A stretch of DNA of 64,000 nucleotides from Bacteroidales bacterium (GCA_017473705.1 JAFUJQ010000014.1:26403-90402), one strand, 5' to 3'; shown: positions 50,090-59,527, counted from the first letter of the stretch. Translations and numbers: made by a program. Notes: generated by a model not told the origin, from the letters alone.

Positions 50090-51751
50090 TTATTTGCTGA
50101 ACTGTGCTCTGAGAACCTCGTTCTTTGCATCTGCGTCAGCACCCTTGATGCCGAAGTAGAACTTGATCTTAGGCTCGGTACCAGAAGGACGGACTGTAAC
50201 GACATCACCGGCCTCATTATAGAACTGAAGAACGTTGGAAGCAGGAAGACCTGTCTCCTCAGGCTTGGTATAGTCAATCACCTTGATCACAGGTGAACCT
50301 GCAAGCTCTGCAGGAGGATTCTGACGATAGTCGACCATCATCTGAGCGATCTCCTCAAGACCTGCCTTGCCCTTCTTGGTTACTGAGATGAGAGACTCCT
50401 TGTAATAGCCGAACTCAGCATAGATGTCCTGAAGGAGCTGGTAGAGGGTCTTGCCCTGCGCTGCCGCCCAAGCCGCACACTCTGCAACGAATGCGCATGA
50501 GATAGGAGCGTCCTTGTCGCGGACAAATTCACCTACGTTGAATCCGTAGCTCTCCTCTCCTCCGCATACGAATGTGGTCTCGCCTTCGTTCTTCTTGATT
50601 ACGTCGGCAATCCACTTGAAGCCTGTGAGGACATTGTAGACCTTGACGCCGTACTTCTCAGCGATTGCACGCATGAGCTCTGTAGTCACGATGGTCTTCA
50701 CGATGTACTGCTTGCCGTCGAGCTTTCCGAGCTCTGACCAGCGGCGGAGAATATAATATGTAAGGATCGAACCTGTCTGGTTTCCGTTGAGAAGGACCAT
50801 CTTGCCTTCGTTGTCGCGTACTGCGATGCCGATGCGGTCTGCATCAGGGTCGGTCGCCATCACGAGGTCTGCGCCCTCTCTGTCAGCCACTGCGACAGCC
50901 ATTGCAAGGGCTGAAGGCTCCTCTGGATTCGGTGACATCACTGTAGGGAAGTTTCCGTCAACCACGTCCTGCTCCGGAACATGATATATGTTCTCGAATC
51001 CGAGCTTGTTCAGGAACTCTGGGACGATCTCCACACCTGATCCGTGGATCGGAGTATAGACGATCTTGATATCCTTGTGTGCTGCTACGGCTTCAGGAGA
51101 AAGCATGAGAGTTGAAACAGAATTGAGATATGCCTCGTCCATTTCATGTCCCATCACTTCGATAGGAGCCGCGCCTTCGCCTGGCTCGAATTTAACCATT
51201 GACGGGTCTGTGATCTTTGCAACCTCAGCAACGATGTCCTTGTCCACTGGAGAAGTAACCTGCGCTCCGTCGCTCCAGAACACCTTGTATCCGTTGTATT
51301 CCTTAGGATTGTGGGAAGCAGTGATCATGATGCCGGCTGTAGCCTTCTTCGCTCTTACCGAATAGCTCATGAGGGCGATTGGATGCAGCTTGTTGAAGAT
51401 GTACACGTGAATGCCGTTAGCTGCAAGCACGTTTGCTGCAATCTGAGCGAATTCAGGGCTGTTGTTGCGACTGTCAAACGAGATGCACACGCTGAGCGGT
51501 CCCTCGCAGTTTGCCTTCATGTAGTTGGCAAGACCCTGAGTGGCCATTCCTACGGTGTACTTGTTCATCCTGTTTGTACCTACGCCCATGATTCCTCTAA
51601 GTCCGCCTGTGCCGAATTCGAGGTTTCTGTAGAATGCGTCTTCCAGTCCGACAGGGTCGTTCTGCTGAAGCTCGCGGATCTGTGCCTTTGTAGCTTCGTC
51701 GAAGTTTCCCTCGAGCCAGCTGTTGACAACTTGCATGTAGCTTGTTTCCAT
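50090..51751 (-). CDS. Phosphoglucomutase/phosphomannomutase family protein
   Basis: Alpha-D-phosphohexomutase, 553 aa, of the long PgcA/PGM2-like group. Catalytic phosphoserine in TASHNPKEYNGYK (Ser146), metal-binding DPDADRIGI (about 306), sugar-binding GGEESYGF (about 400) and the phosphate loop RPSGTEPKIKFY (about 520). Converts glucose-1-P and glucose-6-P, or mannose/glucosamine phosphates. It follows nagB by 12 bp, so it may serve amino-sugar or glycogen metabolism. Confidence 0.92.
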   Translation of the reverse strand: METSYMQVVNSWLEGNFDEATKAQIRELQQNDPVGLEDAFYRNLEFGTGGLRGIMGVGTNRMNKYTVGMATQGLANYMKANCEGPLSVCISFDSRNNSPEFAQIAANVLAANGIHVYIFNKLHPIALMSYSVRAKKATAGIMITASHNPKEYNGYKVFWSDGAQVTSPVDKDIVAEVAKITDPSMVKFEPGEGAAPIEVMGHEMDEAYLNSVSTLMLSPEAVAAHKDIKIVYTPIHGSGVEIVPEFLNKLGFENIYHVPEQDVVDGNFPTVMSPNPEEPSALAMAVAVADREGADLVMATDPDADRIGIAVRDNEGKMVLLNGNQTGSILTYYILRRWSELGKLDGKQYIVKTIVTTELMRAIAEKYGVKVYNVLTGFKWIADVIKKNEGETTFVCGGEESYGFNVGEFVRDKDAPISCAFVAECAAWAAAQGKTLYQLLQDIYAEFGYYKESLISVTKKGKAGLEEIAQMMVDYRQNPPAELAGSPVIKVIDYTKPEETGLPASNVLQFYNEAGDVVTVRPSGTEPKIKFYFGIKGADADAKNEVLRAQFSK

Positions 51752-51763
51752 ATAAGTATAAGA

Positions 51764-52555
51764 TTAGATATTGTTCTTCTCGATATCCTTGAAATATCTG
51801 TAGGTGTTCACCTTCAGCTCGCCTACTGCTAGCTCGTCTGCAACGATGATTCCGTGCGGATGTGCCTGAAGAGCGGAGAGTGTGCACTTGTGAGAATATG
51901 CTCCTTCGATTGCCTCCCTGAGTGCGTTTGCCTTCTTGTGTCCGAATGCGAGCACGAGCACTTCCTTTGCGTCCATCACTGTGCCTACGCCTACTGTGAG
52001 TGCTGTCGTAGGGACCTTGCTGATGTCACCGTCGAAGAAACGTGAATTGACGAGGATTGTGTCGTATGTGAGGCTCTTTACTCTTGTACGTGAAACAAGT
52101 GATGAGAAAGGCTCGTTGAATGCGAGATGGCCGTCCTCGCCGACGCCTCCCATGAAGAGGTCGATGCCGCCTGCAGCGACGATCTTTGCCTCGTATGCGG
52201 CGCACTCGGCTGCGAGGTCCTCTGCATTTCCGTTAAGGATGTTGATGTTCTCCTTCGGCACGTCCACATGGTCGAAGAAGTTTCTTGCCATAAATGAGTG
52301 GTAGCTCTCAGGATGCTCCTCAGGAAGACCTACATACTCGTCCATGTTGAATGTGATCACATTCTTGAACGACACCTCTCCTGCCTTATACATGCGGATA
52401 AGCTCCTGATATGTAGCTATCGGTGTGCCTCCGGTCGGAAGTCCGAGCACGAAAGGCTTGTCGGTTACTGCGGCCTTGGCCTTGATTCTTGAAACGATGT
52501 AGCGCGCTGCCCAAAGTGAGCCTTTGGCGCTGTCCTGGTTGATGATGAGTCTCAT
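51764..52555 (-). CDS. nagB: Glucosamine-6-phosphate deaminase
   Basis: Converts glucosamine-6-phosphate to fructose-6-phosphate and ammonia. The 263-aa length is standard. [12 protein letters not shown] (about 38-49), [10 protein letters not shown] (about 69) and [14 protein letters not shown] (about 136-149, with the catalytic His) are diagnostic. It lies 12 bp from both neighbours in the operon. It is a compact enzyme, in contrast to the fused paralogue encoded just upstream. Confidence 0.95.
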   Translation of the reverse strand: MRLIINQDSAKGSLWAARYIVSRIKAKAAVTDKPFVLGLPTGGTPIATYQELIRMYKAGEVSFKNVITFNMDEYVGLPEEHPESYHSFMARNFFDHVDVPKENINILNGNAEDLAAECAAYEAKIVAAGGIDLFMGGVGEDGHLAFNEPFSSLVSRTRVKSLTYDTILVNSRFFDGDISKVPTTALTVGVGTVMDAKEVLVLAFGHKKANALREAIEGAYSHKCTLSALQAHPHGIIVADELAVGELKVNTYRYFKDIEKNNI

Positions 52556-52567
52556 TTATTGCTTATA

Positions 52568-54484
52568 TTAAAATAGTTTCACAAATACTTCTATTGCCTG
52601 ATACTCGGCCATGCCGAGATCGTTGTATAGGCGTGCAGTGTTTTCAGTTCTCTCCTCTGCCCTCTGCCAGAACTCGCGTGGGTCTTCGCCTGGGAAAGGA
52701 ACGATATCCTTCTGCGAGAGATGGCGGTAGATGGCATGTCTCTTCTTGATCACTTCCTGTGGGCTGAGCGGAACAGCCATATCTACCTTTCCGAGCTCCC
52801 ATTCCATCCATGCTCCTCTGTAAAGCCAGACATGACATTCCTTGAGCCATGCCTCGCCCTGAAGCTGGTTGATTGCCTCGAGAACGGCCTCTGTACATAC
52901 ACGATGTGTGCCATGAGGGTCTGCAAGGTCACCGGCAAGGTATATCTGGTGCGGCTGGACTTCCTGAAGAAGCTTGATGATGATGTCGATGTCTGCCTGG
53001 GTACGCTCGCCCTTCTTGATTCCTCCGGTCTCATAGAACGGAAGGTTAAGGAAGTGACAGTTTGTCTGATCGTTCAGGCCGAATGAGCGGACAGCGCTCT
53101 TGGCCTCTGCGCGGCGGATGGCTCCCTTGAGATTGAGAAGAGCTCTCGGCTCAGGCTGTCCTGGCTTCTTGGATGCGATGATCTCCTTCACTTCGTCAAA
53201 TCTGTCGCCGAAACCAAGCTCGCGCGCTGTGTCCATGTGCTGAAGAACCACATCGTCGTGAACCGCAACGTTTCCTGAAGTCTCATAAGCGACGTGAACG
53301 TCGTGTCCCTGCTCCGCAAGGCGGATGAATGTACCTCCCATGGAGATGACATCGTCGTCCGGATGTGGAGAGAAGATCACCACCCTCTTAGGGAAAGGAT
53401 TTGATGGCACAGGCCTTGTGCTGTCGTCAGCATTAGGCTTTCCTCCCGGCCATCCTGAAATTGTATGCTGAAGGTCGTTGAATACCTTTATGTTTATCTG
53501 GCTGTATGGTCCGTGCAGCTCGAGAAGTTCTCCCAGTCCGTATGACAGGTAGTCTTTCTGAGTGAGCTTGAGTATCGGCTTATGTACCTTTTCGCAGAGC
53601 CATACCACTGCTTTACGTATGAATTTAGGTGTCCATTCACAAGGACCTACAAGCCAAGGTGCTACATTTCTTGTAAGCAATGATGCTGAATTGTCATCGA
53701 CATAGAATGTGATGTTCTCGTGTCGCTGAAGAAGAGATGCAGGACAATCCGGATTCATTTCGTCCTCTACAATGCTCTTAACGACCTGAGCCTTGTCCTC
53801 TCCCCATGCTATGAAGTGGATCTTCTTTGCGCTCATCATGGTGGAAATACCCATTGCAATGGCCTTGTCAGGTGTCTCGGAAATATTGTCTGCGAAATTC
53901 TTTGCCTGTCTCTTTCTTGAACCGTAAGGAAGGAGAACTGTTCTGGTGCGGCTCTTCTCTGATGCAGAGAACTCGTTGAAGCCGACCTGTCCCTTGTCTC
54001 CTGTTCCAAGGATCAGCAGGTCAAGGCCAGTAGCCATCTCGTCATATCTCGCACAGAATTCAGTCACGAAAGTGCTGTCGTGTGTCTCTGTGAGCTTCGG
54101 AACATGTACGTTCTCCGGCTTTACATCGATATGTGCAATAAGATCAGCGTAAAGTCTTCTGTTGCGGCTGTATTCATCGGCCGGTGCAGGATAGTATTCG
54201 TCTATGCTGAAGATTTCGACATCCTTGAATGATACTCTGCCAGCCTTATGGCGTGATACAAGAGCTTTGTAGAGAGACAATGGCGAGGTTCCAGTCGTGA
54301 GTCCGAGCCTGAAAACTCCGTTGTTCTCATTGATTGCTTCAACAATCTTGTCGGCCAGGCGCTCGCTGGCAGCCTCTTCATCTTCAAAAATGTGGGCAGG
54401 AATTCTCTCGAATGTATGCTTTATGCCGTTTGGCAATCCGGCCTCGATGAGGCCGCCGTCCTTGGGTAAAGTGAACTTCTTCAT
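52568..54484 (-). CDS. NagB-like deaminase fused to LmbE/PIG-L deacetylase
   Basis: A 638-aa bifunctional protein. Residues 1 to about 290 form a NagB-like isomerase domain (RLGLTTGTSPLSLYKAL near 56, SIDEYYP near 90, LGTGDKGQVGFNE near 156). Residues about 365-638 form a PIG-L/LmbE zinc deacetylase with FSPHPDDDVISMGG. It belongs to the known Bacteroides group of glucosamine-6-P deaminase-like proteins (BT_0258 type). The deaminase domain deviates at the active site (GDKGQ instead of GEDGH), so its deaminase activity is doubtful. Possibly N-acetylglucosamine-phosphate deacetylation. A -7 (TAATTTTG) lies at 54521-54514. Confidence 0.88.
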   Translation of the reverse strand: MKKFTLPKDGGLIEAGLPNGIKHTFERIPAHIFEDEEAASERLADKIVEAINENNGVFRLGLTTGTSPLSLYKALVSRHKAGRVSFKDVEIFSIDEYYPAPADEYSRNRRLYADLIAHIDVKPENVHVPKLTETHDSTFVTEFCARYDEMATGLDLLILGTGDKGQVGFNEFSASEKSRTRTVLLPYGSRKRQAKNFADNISETPDKAIAMGISTMMSAKKIHFIAWGEDKAQVVKSIVEDEMNPDCPASLLQRHENITFYVDDNSASLLTRNVAPWLVGPCEWTPKFIRKAVVWLCEKVHKPILKLTQKDYLSYGLGELLELHGPYSQINIKVFNDLQHTISGWPGGKPNADDSTRPVPSNPFPKRVVIFSPHPDDDVISMGGTFIRLAEQGHDVHVAYETSGNVAVHDDVVLQHMDTARELGFGDRFDEVKEIIASKKPGQPEPRALLNLKGAIRRAEAKSAVRSFGLNDQTNCHFLNLPFYETGGIKKGERTQADIDIIIKLLQEVQPHQIYLAGDLADPHGTHRVCTEAVLEAINQLQGEAWLKECHVWLYRGAWMEWELGKVDMAVPLSPQEVIKKRHAIYRHLSQKDIVPFPGEDPREFWQRAEERTENTARLYNDLGMAEYQAIEVFVKLF

Positions 54485-54627
54485 AACAAATCTAAATGTT
54501 TAACACCATTTGACAAAATTAGGCATTTTTCCTATAAAATTAAAATTTTTTAAAAATATAATGCCTGTTGGACGGAAATTTGCAAAATTGGCTTCAACTG
54601 AATACATATATTCACCTCAAAAAATTA

Positions 54628-55011
54628 ATGGTTATGGCTGTTAAATTCTACAAATGCCGCCATTGCGGCAACGTGATCGTGAAGTTCTACGATTCGAAAG
54701 TCCCTGTAGTCTGCTGTGGAGAAAAGATGCAGGAGCTTGTTCCTGCTACTGAAGATGCCGGCAGCGAAAAGCATCTGCCTGTGGTCACACATCTTGATGA
54801 CTGCAAGATCAGGATCGATGTCGGGAGCATTCCGCATCCTATGACGCCGGAACACCACATAGTATTCATATATGTTGAGCTTGAGAACGGAGGCATCCGC
54901 ATCGATCTCAAGGATGTTCCGGAAGCTGTGGTATGCATATGTCCGGCAAAGCCTGTCGCAGTCTACGAATACTGCAACATCCACGGACTCTGGAAGACAG
55001 AGATTGTTTAA
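54628..55011 (+). CDS. Desulfoferrodoxin (superoxide reductase)
   Basis: Reduces superoxide to hydrogen peroxide, a defence typical of anaerobes. 127 aa from the ATG at 54628 (the next at 54634 is possible). The N-terminal desulforedoxin centre has Cys10, Cys13, Cys29 and Cys30. The catalytic site has Glu47-Lys48, His49, His70, His76, Cys116 and His119, in almost the classic numbering for the two-iron enzyme. It is monocistronic; its end overlaps the convergent threonine aldolase gene by 4 bp. Confidence 0.95.
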   Translation: MVMAVKFYKCRHCGNVIVKFYDSKVPVVCCGEKMQELVPATEDAGSEKHLPVVTHLDDCKIRIDVGSIPHPMTPEHHIVFIYVELENGGIRIDLKDVPEAVVCICPAKPVAVYEYCNIHGLWKTEIV

Positions 55012-56033
55012 ATTGCAGAAATCAGAGCGTCGACGGCCTCATCTGTTGTCGCCCAGCTTGTGCAGAAGCGGACAGCGGTATGAGTGTCGTCGATCTTTTG
55101 CCATATAGAGAACAGGAAGTTCTCAGACAGATGTCTCATGGTCTCGTTGTCCAGGATAGGAAACTGCTGGTTGGAAGGACTTTGCACAAGCATTTCAAAT
55201 CCCTTGGCCATGAATGCATCTCTTATCTTGAGAGCCTGCCTTATGGCGTGCTCGGAGATCTTGAAGTATAAGCCATCTTCAAAAAGAGTGAGGAACTGTA
55301 TGCCGAGGAGGCGGCCCTTGGCAAGCATTCCGCCATTCTGCTTGATGAAGTATCTGAAGTCCTTCTTCAAGGATCCGTTAGTTATGACGACTGCTTCACC
55401 GAAAAGCGCGCCCTGCTTGGTGCCTCCGAGATAGAAGACGTCTGCGATATTTGCAATGTCCTGAAGGGTCACATCGCATCCTTCCGATGCCAGTCCATAC
55501 CCCATTCTGGCGCCGTCAATGAAAAGAGGAAGTCCATACTCTTTACAAACAGAGCTGATTGCTTTCAACTGTTCGAGAGTGTATATAGTGCCCAGTTCCG
55601 AAGAAAAAGAAATGTATACCATGCCCGGCTGCACGGTGTGCTCCGGACCGTCTTCCGCATAATGCAGTTCCATTGCTTTCCGTATCTGCTCTGCGCCAAG
55701 AAGCCCGTTTTCTGCTTCGATTGCGAGGACCTTGTGACCTCCATGTTCTATTGCGCCTGTCTCATGGACATTTATGTGTCCTGTTGAAGCGCATAATACG
55801 CCCTGATGCGGACGGAGGATTGATGATATCACTGTCGCATTTGCCTGCGTGCCGCCGGTCAGGAAATGCACATCAGCGTCATTTCTGCCGATGACTTTGC
55901 GGATGGCTTCACGCGCTGCTGCGCAATAATGGTCTTCGCCGTATCCTACGGTCTGCTCAAGATTTGTTTCGAGGAGTCTCTCCATGATCCGAGGGTGAGC
56001 TCCTTCGTTATAATCGCACTGGAACTGGTACAT
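55008..56033 (-). CDS. Low-specificity threonine aldolase family protein
   Basis: PLP-dependent enzyme of the beta-eliminating lyase/threonine aldolase family, 341 aa, expected to split threonine or allo-threonine to glycine and acetaldehyde. VGYGEDHY (about 29), FLTGGTQANA (about 57), FIDGARMGYG (about 170) and the PLP lysine in YLGGTKQGALFGEA (about 206) fit. The substrate could also be another beta-hydroxy amino acid. Next gene in the same direction starts 6 bp upstream (acetyltransferase), suggesting an operon. Confidence 0.88.
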   Translation of the reverse strand: MYQFQCDYNEGAHPRIMERLLETNLEQTVGYGEDHYCAAAREAIRKVIGRNDADVHFLTGGTQANATVISSILRPHQGVLCASTGHINVHETGAIEHGGHKVLAIEAENGLLGAEQIRKAMELHYAEDGPEHTVQPGMVYISFSSELGTIYTLEQLKAISSVCKEYGLPLFIDGARMGYGLASEGCDVTLQDIANIADVFYLGGTKQGALFGEAVVITNGSLKKDFRYFIKQNGGMLAKGRLLGIQFLTLFEDGLYFKISEHAIRQALKIRDAFMAKGFEMLVQSPSNQQFPILDNETMRHLSENFLFSIWQKIDDTHTAVRFCTSWATTDEAVDALISAI

Positions 56034-56039
56034 ATGGAT

Positions 56040-56594
56040 TTAAATGTGTTTGATTACTTTGCAGGGATTACCGACAGCAACCGTGTCGCTTGGAATGTCC
56101 TTTGTCACTACCGAGCCGGCTCCGATGGTTACATTGTCCCCTATCGTCACGCCCGGAAGGATCGTCACGCTTCCTCCGATCCATACGTTGTCTCCGATGG
56201 TGACCGGCTCAGCCCATTCTTCACGGGTGTTTCTCTCGGTCGGATCTGTGCTGTGGCACGCTGTGTATATGCTTACGTTCGGTCCTATGAAGCAGTCGTC
56301 TCCTATCGTGACCGGAGCCTCATCCAGAATCGTGAGATTGAAATTCGCGAAAAAGCGTCTGCCTACGCAGATCTGCTTTCCGTAATCACAGTAAAACGGC
56401 TGATTGATAATGACTTCATCATCTTCGATGTGTCCCAGAAGACCCTTGAGGATTTCCAACCTTTTCCGGGTTTCTGAAGGACGCAGTGAATTATAGTCAT
56501 GGATTATCTCCTTGACCGCATTCAGCTCTTCGAGCAGTTCCCTGTCTACGGCTGAATACACCTGTCCGGCCAGCATCTTTTCTTTTTCTGTCAT
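56040..56594 (-). CDS. Maltose/galactoside O-acetyltransferase family protein
   Basis: Left-handed beta-helix (hexapeptide) acetyltransferase, 184 aa, of the LacA/Maa type. N-terminal MLAGQVYSAVDRELLEEL helix (8-25) is the Maa domain; the hexapeptide region has FANFNLTILDEAPVTIGD, WIGGSVTILPGVTIGDNVTIGAGSVVTKDI (about 137-166). Uses acetyl-CoA to acetylate sugars. Catalytic His is in TACHSTD (about 113). A -7 element TAACTTTG lies at 56625-56618. It precedes the threonine aldolase gene in one transcript. Confidence 0.9.
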   Translation of the reverse strand: MTEKEKMLAGQVYSAVDRELLEELNAVKEIIHDYNSLRPSETRKRLEILKGLLGHIEDDEVIINQPFYCDYGKQICVGRRFFANFNLTILDEAPVTIGDDCFIGPNVSIYTACHSTDPTERNTREEWAEPVTIGDNVWIGGSVTILPGVTIGDNVTIGAGSVVTKDIPSDTVAVGNPCKVIKHI

Positions 56595-56617
56595 ATCTTT
56601 GACTTGATCGGTTTTAA

Positions 56618-56646
56618 CAAAGTTACGGAAAAATATAGTATATTAG
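56618..56646. promoter_or_regulatory. Divergent promoter region: acetyltransferase and amylase lipoprotein
   Basis: Minus strand TAACTTTG at 56625-56618 (perfect). Plus strand TATATTAG at 56639-56646 (one mismatch to TAnnTTTG) before the amylase lipoprotein, whose ATG at 56673 is 26 bp downstream. Confidence 0.45.
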
Positions 56647-56672
56647 CACAATTAATTCATACTAATATAAAA

Positions 56673-58106
56673 ATGAAAAGAATTCTTTCCATCATCGCAT
56701 GCCTTGGCTTTGTTGCCTGCGCATCGCAGAACGACGGTCTGGTCGACCGAATGACACATGATCCAAACAGCACCAATACGGAGACCATCCTCCATGTATG
56801 GAGCTGGAACTTCCCAACTATCGCAGAGAACATGAAGCAGATTGCTGATGCCGGCTTCACCATGCTGCAGACCTCTCCTGTCAATGCATGCTTCAGCCCT
56901 GAAGGCGGAAACATCAAGATCCTCGACGAGAAGGAGGGAAACTGGTATCATTATTATCAGCCCACCGATTGGACAGTAGGAAACAATATCGTCGGAACAG
57001 AAGAAGAGATGAAGGCGATGCTGGACTCTGCAAAGAAATACGATATCAGAGTCCTCGTGGATGTTCTTCCGAACCATACTGCTTTCAACATCGACCTTGT
57101 CACAGACGAGTTCTATGAGGCTGTCGGCGGACGTGAGAAGATGTTCCACAGCAAGGGACTTCAGGGCATCGGAGACTATAACGACCGCACAGAGTGTACT
57201 CTTCAGGGCGTCGGCGGACTTCCTGATGTAAACACTGAGAATCCTCTCTTCCAGAAATACTACATGCAGTTTGTAAACAAGCTCATAGAGATGGGTGTAC
57301 GCGGATTCCGTTATGACACAGCGAAGCATATCGGCGTGCATTCAGACCCTCTTGACACAGAAGCAGGTGTTACAGAAAACGACTTCTGGGATGTTGCAAC
57401 AGGCCGCAAGGAAGTGCTTGGAGTGTCACTCTGCATTCCATATGACAGCCTCTTCGTGTATGGCGAGGTTCTTCAGGACAGAAACGTTCCCGAGGAAGAG
57501 TATGCAGGCTACTTCGGCCAGACAGCTTCAAGCTATGGACATGTCCTCCGCGAGGTTCTCTGGAAGAGAAGCGCCAAGGACCATGACCTGCTTTCATGGT
57601 ATCACAGGGCTGCTCCGGAATACCTTACAACATGGGTTGAGAGCCACGACACATATTGCAATGCAAATGAGAGCGCAGGCCTTACCGATGCTCAGATCCG
57701 CACAGGATGGGTGTTCCTTACTGCCCGCCAGAACGGTACTCCGCTCTTCTACAGCCGCCCTATGAATTCGACACGCGAGAATTACTTCGGTGACAACCTC
57801 CTTGGAGCACGTGGAAATGACGAATTCTTCCACCCTGAGGTTGTGGCCGTGAACAAGTTCCGCCAGGCGATGGCCGGTCAGCTTGAGGACATAAGGATTT
57901 CAGAGGATGGCGAAGTCATCATTGTCAATCGTGGCGACAAGGGTGCAGCTGTCATCAATTTCGCTCTTGAGGCAAATCCTGTAGAACTTCCTACTGCACT
58001 TCCTGACGGTGAGTACAAGGATGAAGTATATGGCACTGCATTCACAGTAGAGGCAGGCGTCCTCAAGGGTACTGCACAGCCTGAGACTACATATATCATT
58101 CGCTAA
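56673..58106 (+). CDS. Alpha-amylase-like lipoprotein (GH13)
   Basis: Exported GH13-type glycosidase, 477 aa from the ATG at 56673. A lipoprotein signal MKRILSIIACLGFVAC ends at the lipobox Cys; an upstream in-frame start at 56604 would bury it. Barrel motifs: VLVDVLPNHT (region I), GVRGFRYDTAKHIG (nucleophile Asp), FVYGEVLQD (acid Glu) and WVESHDTYCN (third Asp). After Cys comes ASQNDG, with no acidic surface-export cluster, so it may stay in the periplasm. It lies 15 bp before a GH5 lipoprotein gene; there is no SusC/D pair in the window. Confidence 0.88.
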   Translation: MKRILSIIACLGFVACASQNDGLVDRMTHDPNSTNTETILHVWSWNFPTIAENMKQIADAGFTMLQTSPVNACFSPEGGNIKILDEKEGNWYHYYQPTDWTVGNNIVGTEEEMKAMLDSAKKYDIRVLVDVLPNHTAFNIDLVTDEFYEAVGGREKMFHSKGLQGIGDYNDRTECTLQGVGGLPDVNTENPLFQKYYMQFVNKLIEMGVRGFRYDTAKHIGVHSDPLDTEAGVTENDFWDVATGRKEVLGVSLCIPYDSLFVYGEVLQDRNVPEEEYAGYFGQTASSYGHVLREVLWKRSAKDHDLLSWYHRAAPEYLTTWVESHDTYCNANESAGLTDAQIRTGWVFLTARQNGTPLFYSRPMNSTRENYFGDNLLGARGNDEFFHPEVVAVNKFRQAMAGQLEDIRISEDGEVIIVNRGDKGAAVINFALEANPVELPTALPDGEYKDEVYGTAFTVEAGVLKGTAQPETTYIIR

Positions 58107-58121
58107 ATAACCAAGACTACT

Positions 58122-59117
58122 ATGAAAAAGACTCTTCTTATGGCATTCGTTGCCATTATCATGACAGCATGCGCCTCACAGCAGGAAAGCGCATGGGTGA
58201 AGGTTGAAGGAAACAAGTTCATTGACCCTCAAGGAAATGAACTCATCTTCCGAGGCCTGTGCTTCTCGGATCCAGTCAAACTTGTTGCTGAAGGTCAGTG
58301 GACAGAGAGATATTTTGCCGAGGCAGCTGACTGGGGAGCAAACGTTGTACGCTTTGCAGTTCATCCTGCAAACATCAACAGAATGGGCTGGGATGCCGCC
58401 TTCGAGGCTATGGACCAGGGAATCGAATGGGCGAAGAAACATGGCATGTATGTCATCATGGACTGGCATTCGATAGGTAACCTCAAGGATGCAAAGTTTA
58501 CAAACCCTATGTACAATACAGACCTTGATGAAACCTTCAAGTTCTGGCGTACGGTGGCTCAGAGGTATAAGGACGAGCCGACAGTTGCATTATATGAAGT
58601 GTTCAATGAGCCGACTGTGACAGCACCTGACACCGGAGAATGCACATGGGAAGAGTGGAAAGGCATACAGGAGCAGATCATCGACACCATCCGCGTTTAC
58701 AATCCTCATGCTGTCTGCCTCTGCGCAGGCTTCAACTGGGCGTATGATCTGACTCCGGTTGCAACGGCTCCGATCGATCGTCCGAATGTCGCATATGTGT
58801 CACATCCATATCCGATGAAGCGCGAACAGCCTTGGGAGGAGCAGTGGGAAGCTGACTTCGGCTTCGTTGCTGATAAATATCCGGTGATCTGCACAGAGAT
58901 CGGATTCTGCCTTGAAAACGAAAAAGGGGCCCACATACCTGTGATATCTACTGATGTATATGGCGAGCATATCACCAGGTACTTTGAGAAGAAAGGCATT
59001 TCGTTCACCGTGTGGTGCTTTGATGTTGACTGGTCACCAACGCTGATAGAGGACTGGGAGACATTCACACCGACAACCCAGGGACGCTTCTTCAAGGAGT
59101 ATCTTCAGAGCAATTAA
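58122..59117 (+). CDS. GH5-family cellulase-like lipoprotein
   Basis: Glycoside hydrolase family 5 (endo-beta-glucanase-like), 331 aa. Lipoprotein signal MKKTLLMAFVAIIMTAC, then ASQQES, the same +1 to +3 residues as the preceding amylase lipoprotein. Catalytic acid Glu in YEVFNEPT (about 165), nucleophile Glu in ICTEIGF (about 257); the conserved His/Tyr SHPYPM near 226 and Trp in FTVWCFD near 299. Probably acts on a beta-linked glucan or mannan. Followed by a rightward terminator. Confidence 0.9.
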   Translation: MKKTLLMAFVAIIMTACASQQESAWVKVEGNKFIDPQGNELIFRGLCFSDPVKLVAEGQWTERYFAEAADWGANVVRFAVHPANINRMGWDAAFEAMDQGIEWAKKHGMYVIMDWHSIGNLKDAKFTNPMYNTDLDETFKFWRTVAQRYKDEPTVALYEVFNEPTVTAPDTGECTWEEWKGIQEQIIDTIRVYNPHAVCLCAGFNWAYDLTPVATAPIDRPNVAYVSHPYPMKREQPWEEQWEADFGFVADKYPVICTEIGFCLENEKGAHIPVISTDVYGEHITRYFEKKGISFTVWCFDVDWSPTLIEDWETFTPTTQGRFFKEYLQSN

Positions 59118-59120
59118 AAC

Positions 59121-59156
59121 AAAAAGAGCCGCTGCTGCAGCGGCTCTTCTTTTTTA
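59121..59156 (+). terminator. Intrinsic terminator after the GH5 gene
   Basis: An 11-bp perfect stem (59124-59134 with 59138-59148), 3-nt loop, then CTTTTTT: a strong rightward terminator. It reaches the stop codon of the convergent NifX-like gene. Confidence 0.88.
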
Positions 59157-59501
59157 GTGACAATCGTGATGGTCACACACTTCCCCATTGTCTTTGACAA
59201 GTCCTGCCAGATATGACCTGACCAGTTCTTCGACATCTCCGCTGCAACCTCTGATCACCTCAATGCGCTGGGCTTCAAGCACATTCTTGGCGCCTTGTCC
59301 CATGTTGCCTGCCAGCATTACTGTGACACCCATCTCCCTGAGGACCGGAGCGATGCCGCTTTTGCATCCGCAGCCCTCCGGTGATGCCAATTTGCTGGAT
59401 CCAGTAATATTTCCGTCGATCACGTCGAAAATCGTATAATATGCGCAGTGACCGAAGTGGTCATCTACGCGTCCTTCTCTTGTTGGTACTGCTATCTTCA
59501 T
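59154..59501 (-). CDS. NifX/NifB-type dinitrogenase cofactor-domain protein
   Basis: A 115-aa protein of the NifX/NafY/VnfX family (iron-molybdenum cofactor-binding domain), with the characteristic start MKIAVPTREGRVDDHFGHC and GMGQGA-like motif as GNMGQGA (about 65-71). The C-terminus is His/Cys-rich (CDHHDCH), likely metal-binding. No nitrogenase genes are near; such stand-alone proteins are common in anaerobes and their role is unclear. A -7 element TAACTTTG lies at 59527-59520. Confidence 0.87.
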   Translation of the reverse strand: MKIAVPTREGRVDDHFGHCAYYTIFDVIDGNITGSSKLASPEGCGCKSGIAPVLREMGVTVMLAGNMGQGAKNVLEAQRIEVIRGCSGDVEELVRSYLAGLVKDNGEVCDHHDCH

Positions 59502-59519
59502 TTCTATTCAATTTTCCTG

Positions 59520-59527
59520 CAAAGTTA
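59520..59527 (-). promoter_or_regulatory. -7 element of the NifX-like gene
   Basis: TAACTTTG on the minus strand, perfect consensus, 19 bp before the start codon. Confidence 0.5.

Noticed and set aside
54568-54627. Extended N-terminus of desulfoferrodoxin
   Set aside because: The family begins directly before the first Cys motif, and the residue numbering from 54628 fits the known enzyme.
59154-59501. Evidence of nitrogen fixation
   Set aside because: A lone NifX-like domain protein is common in non-fixing anaerobes, and no nif genes are present.
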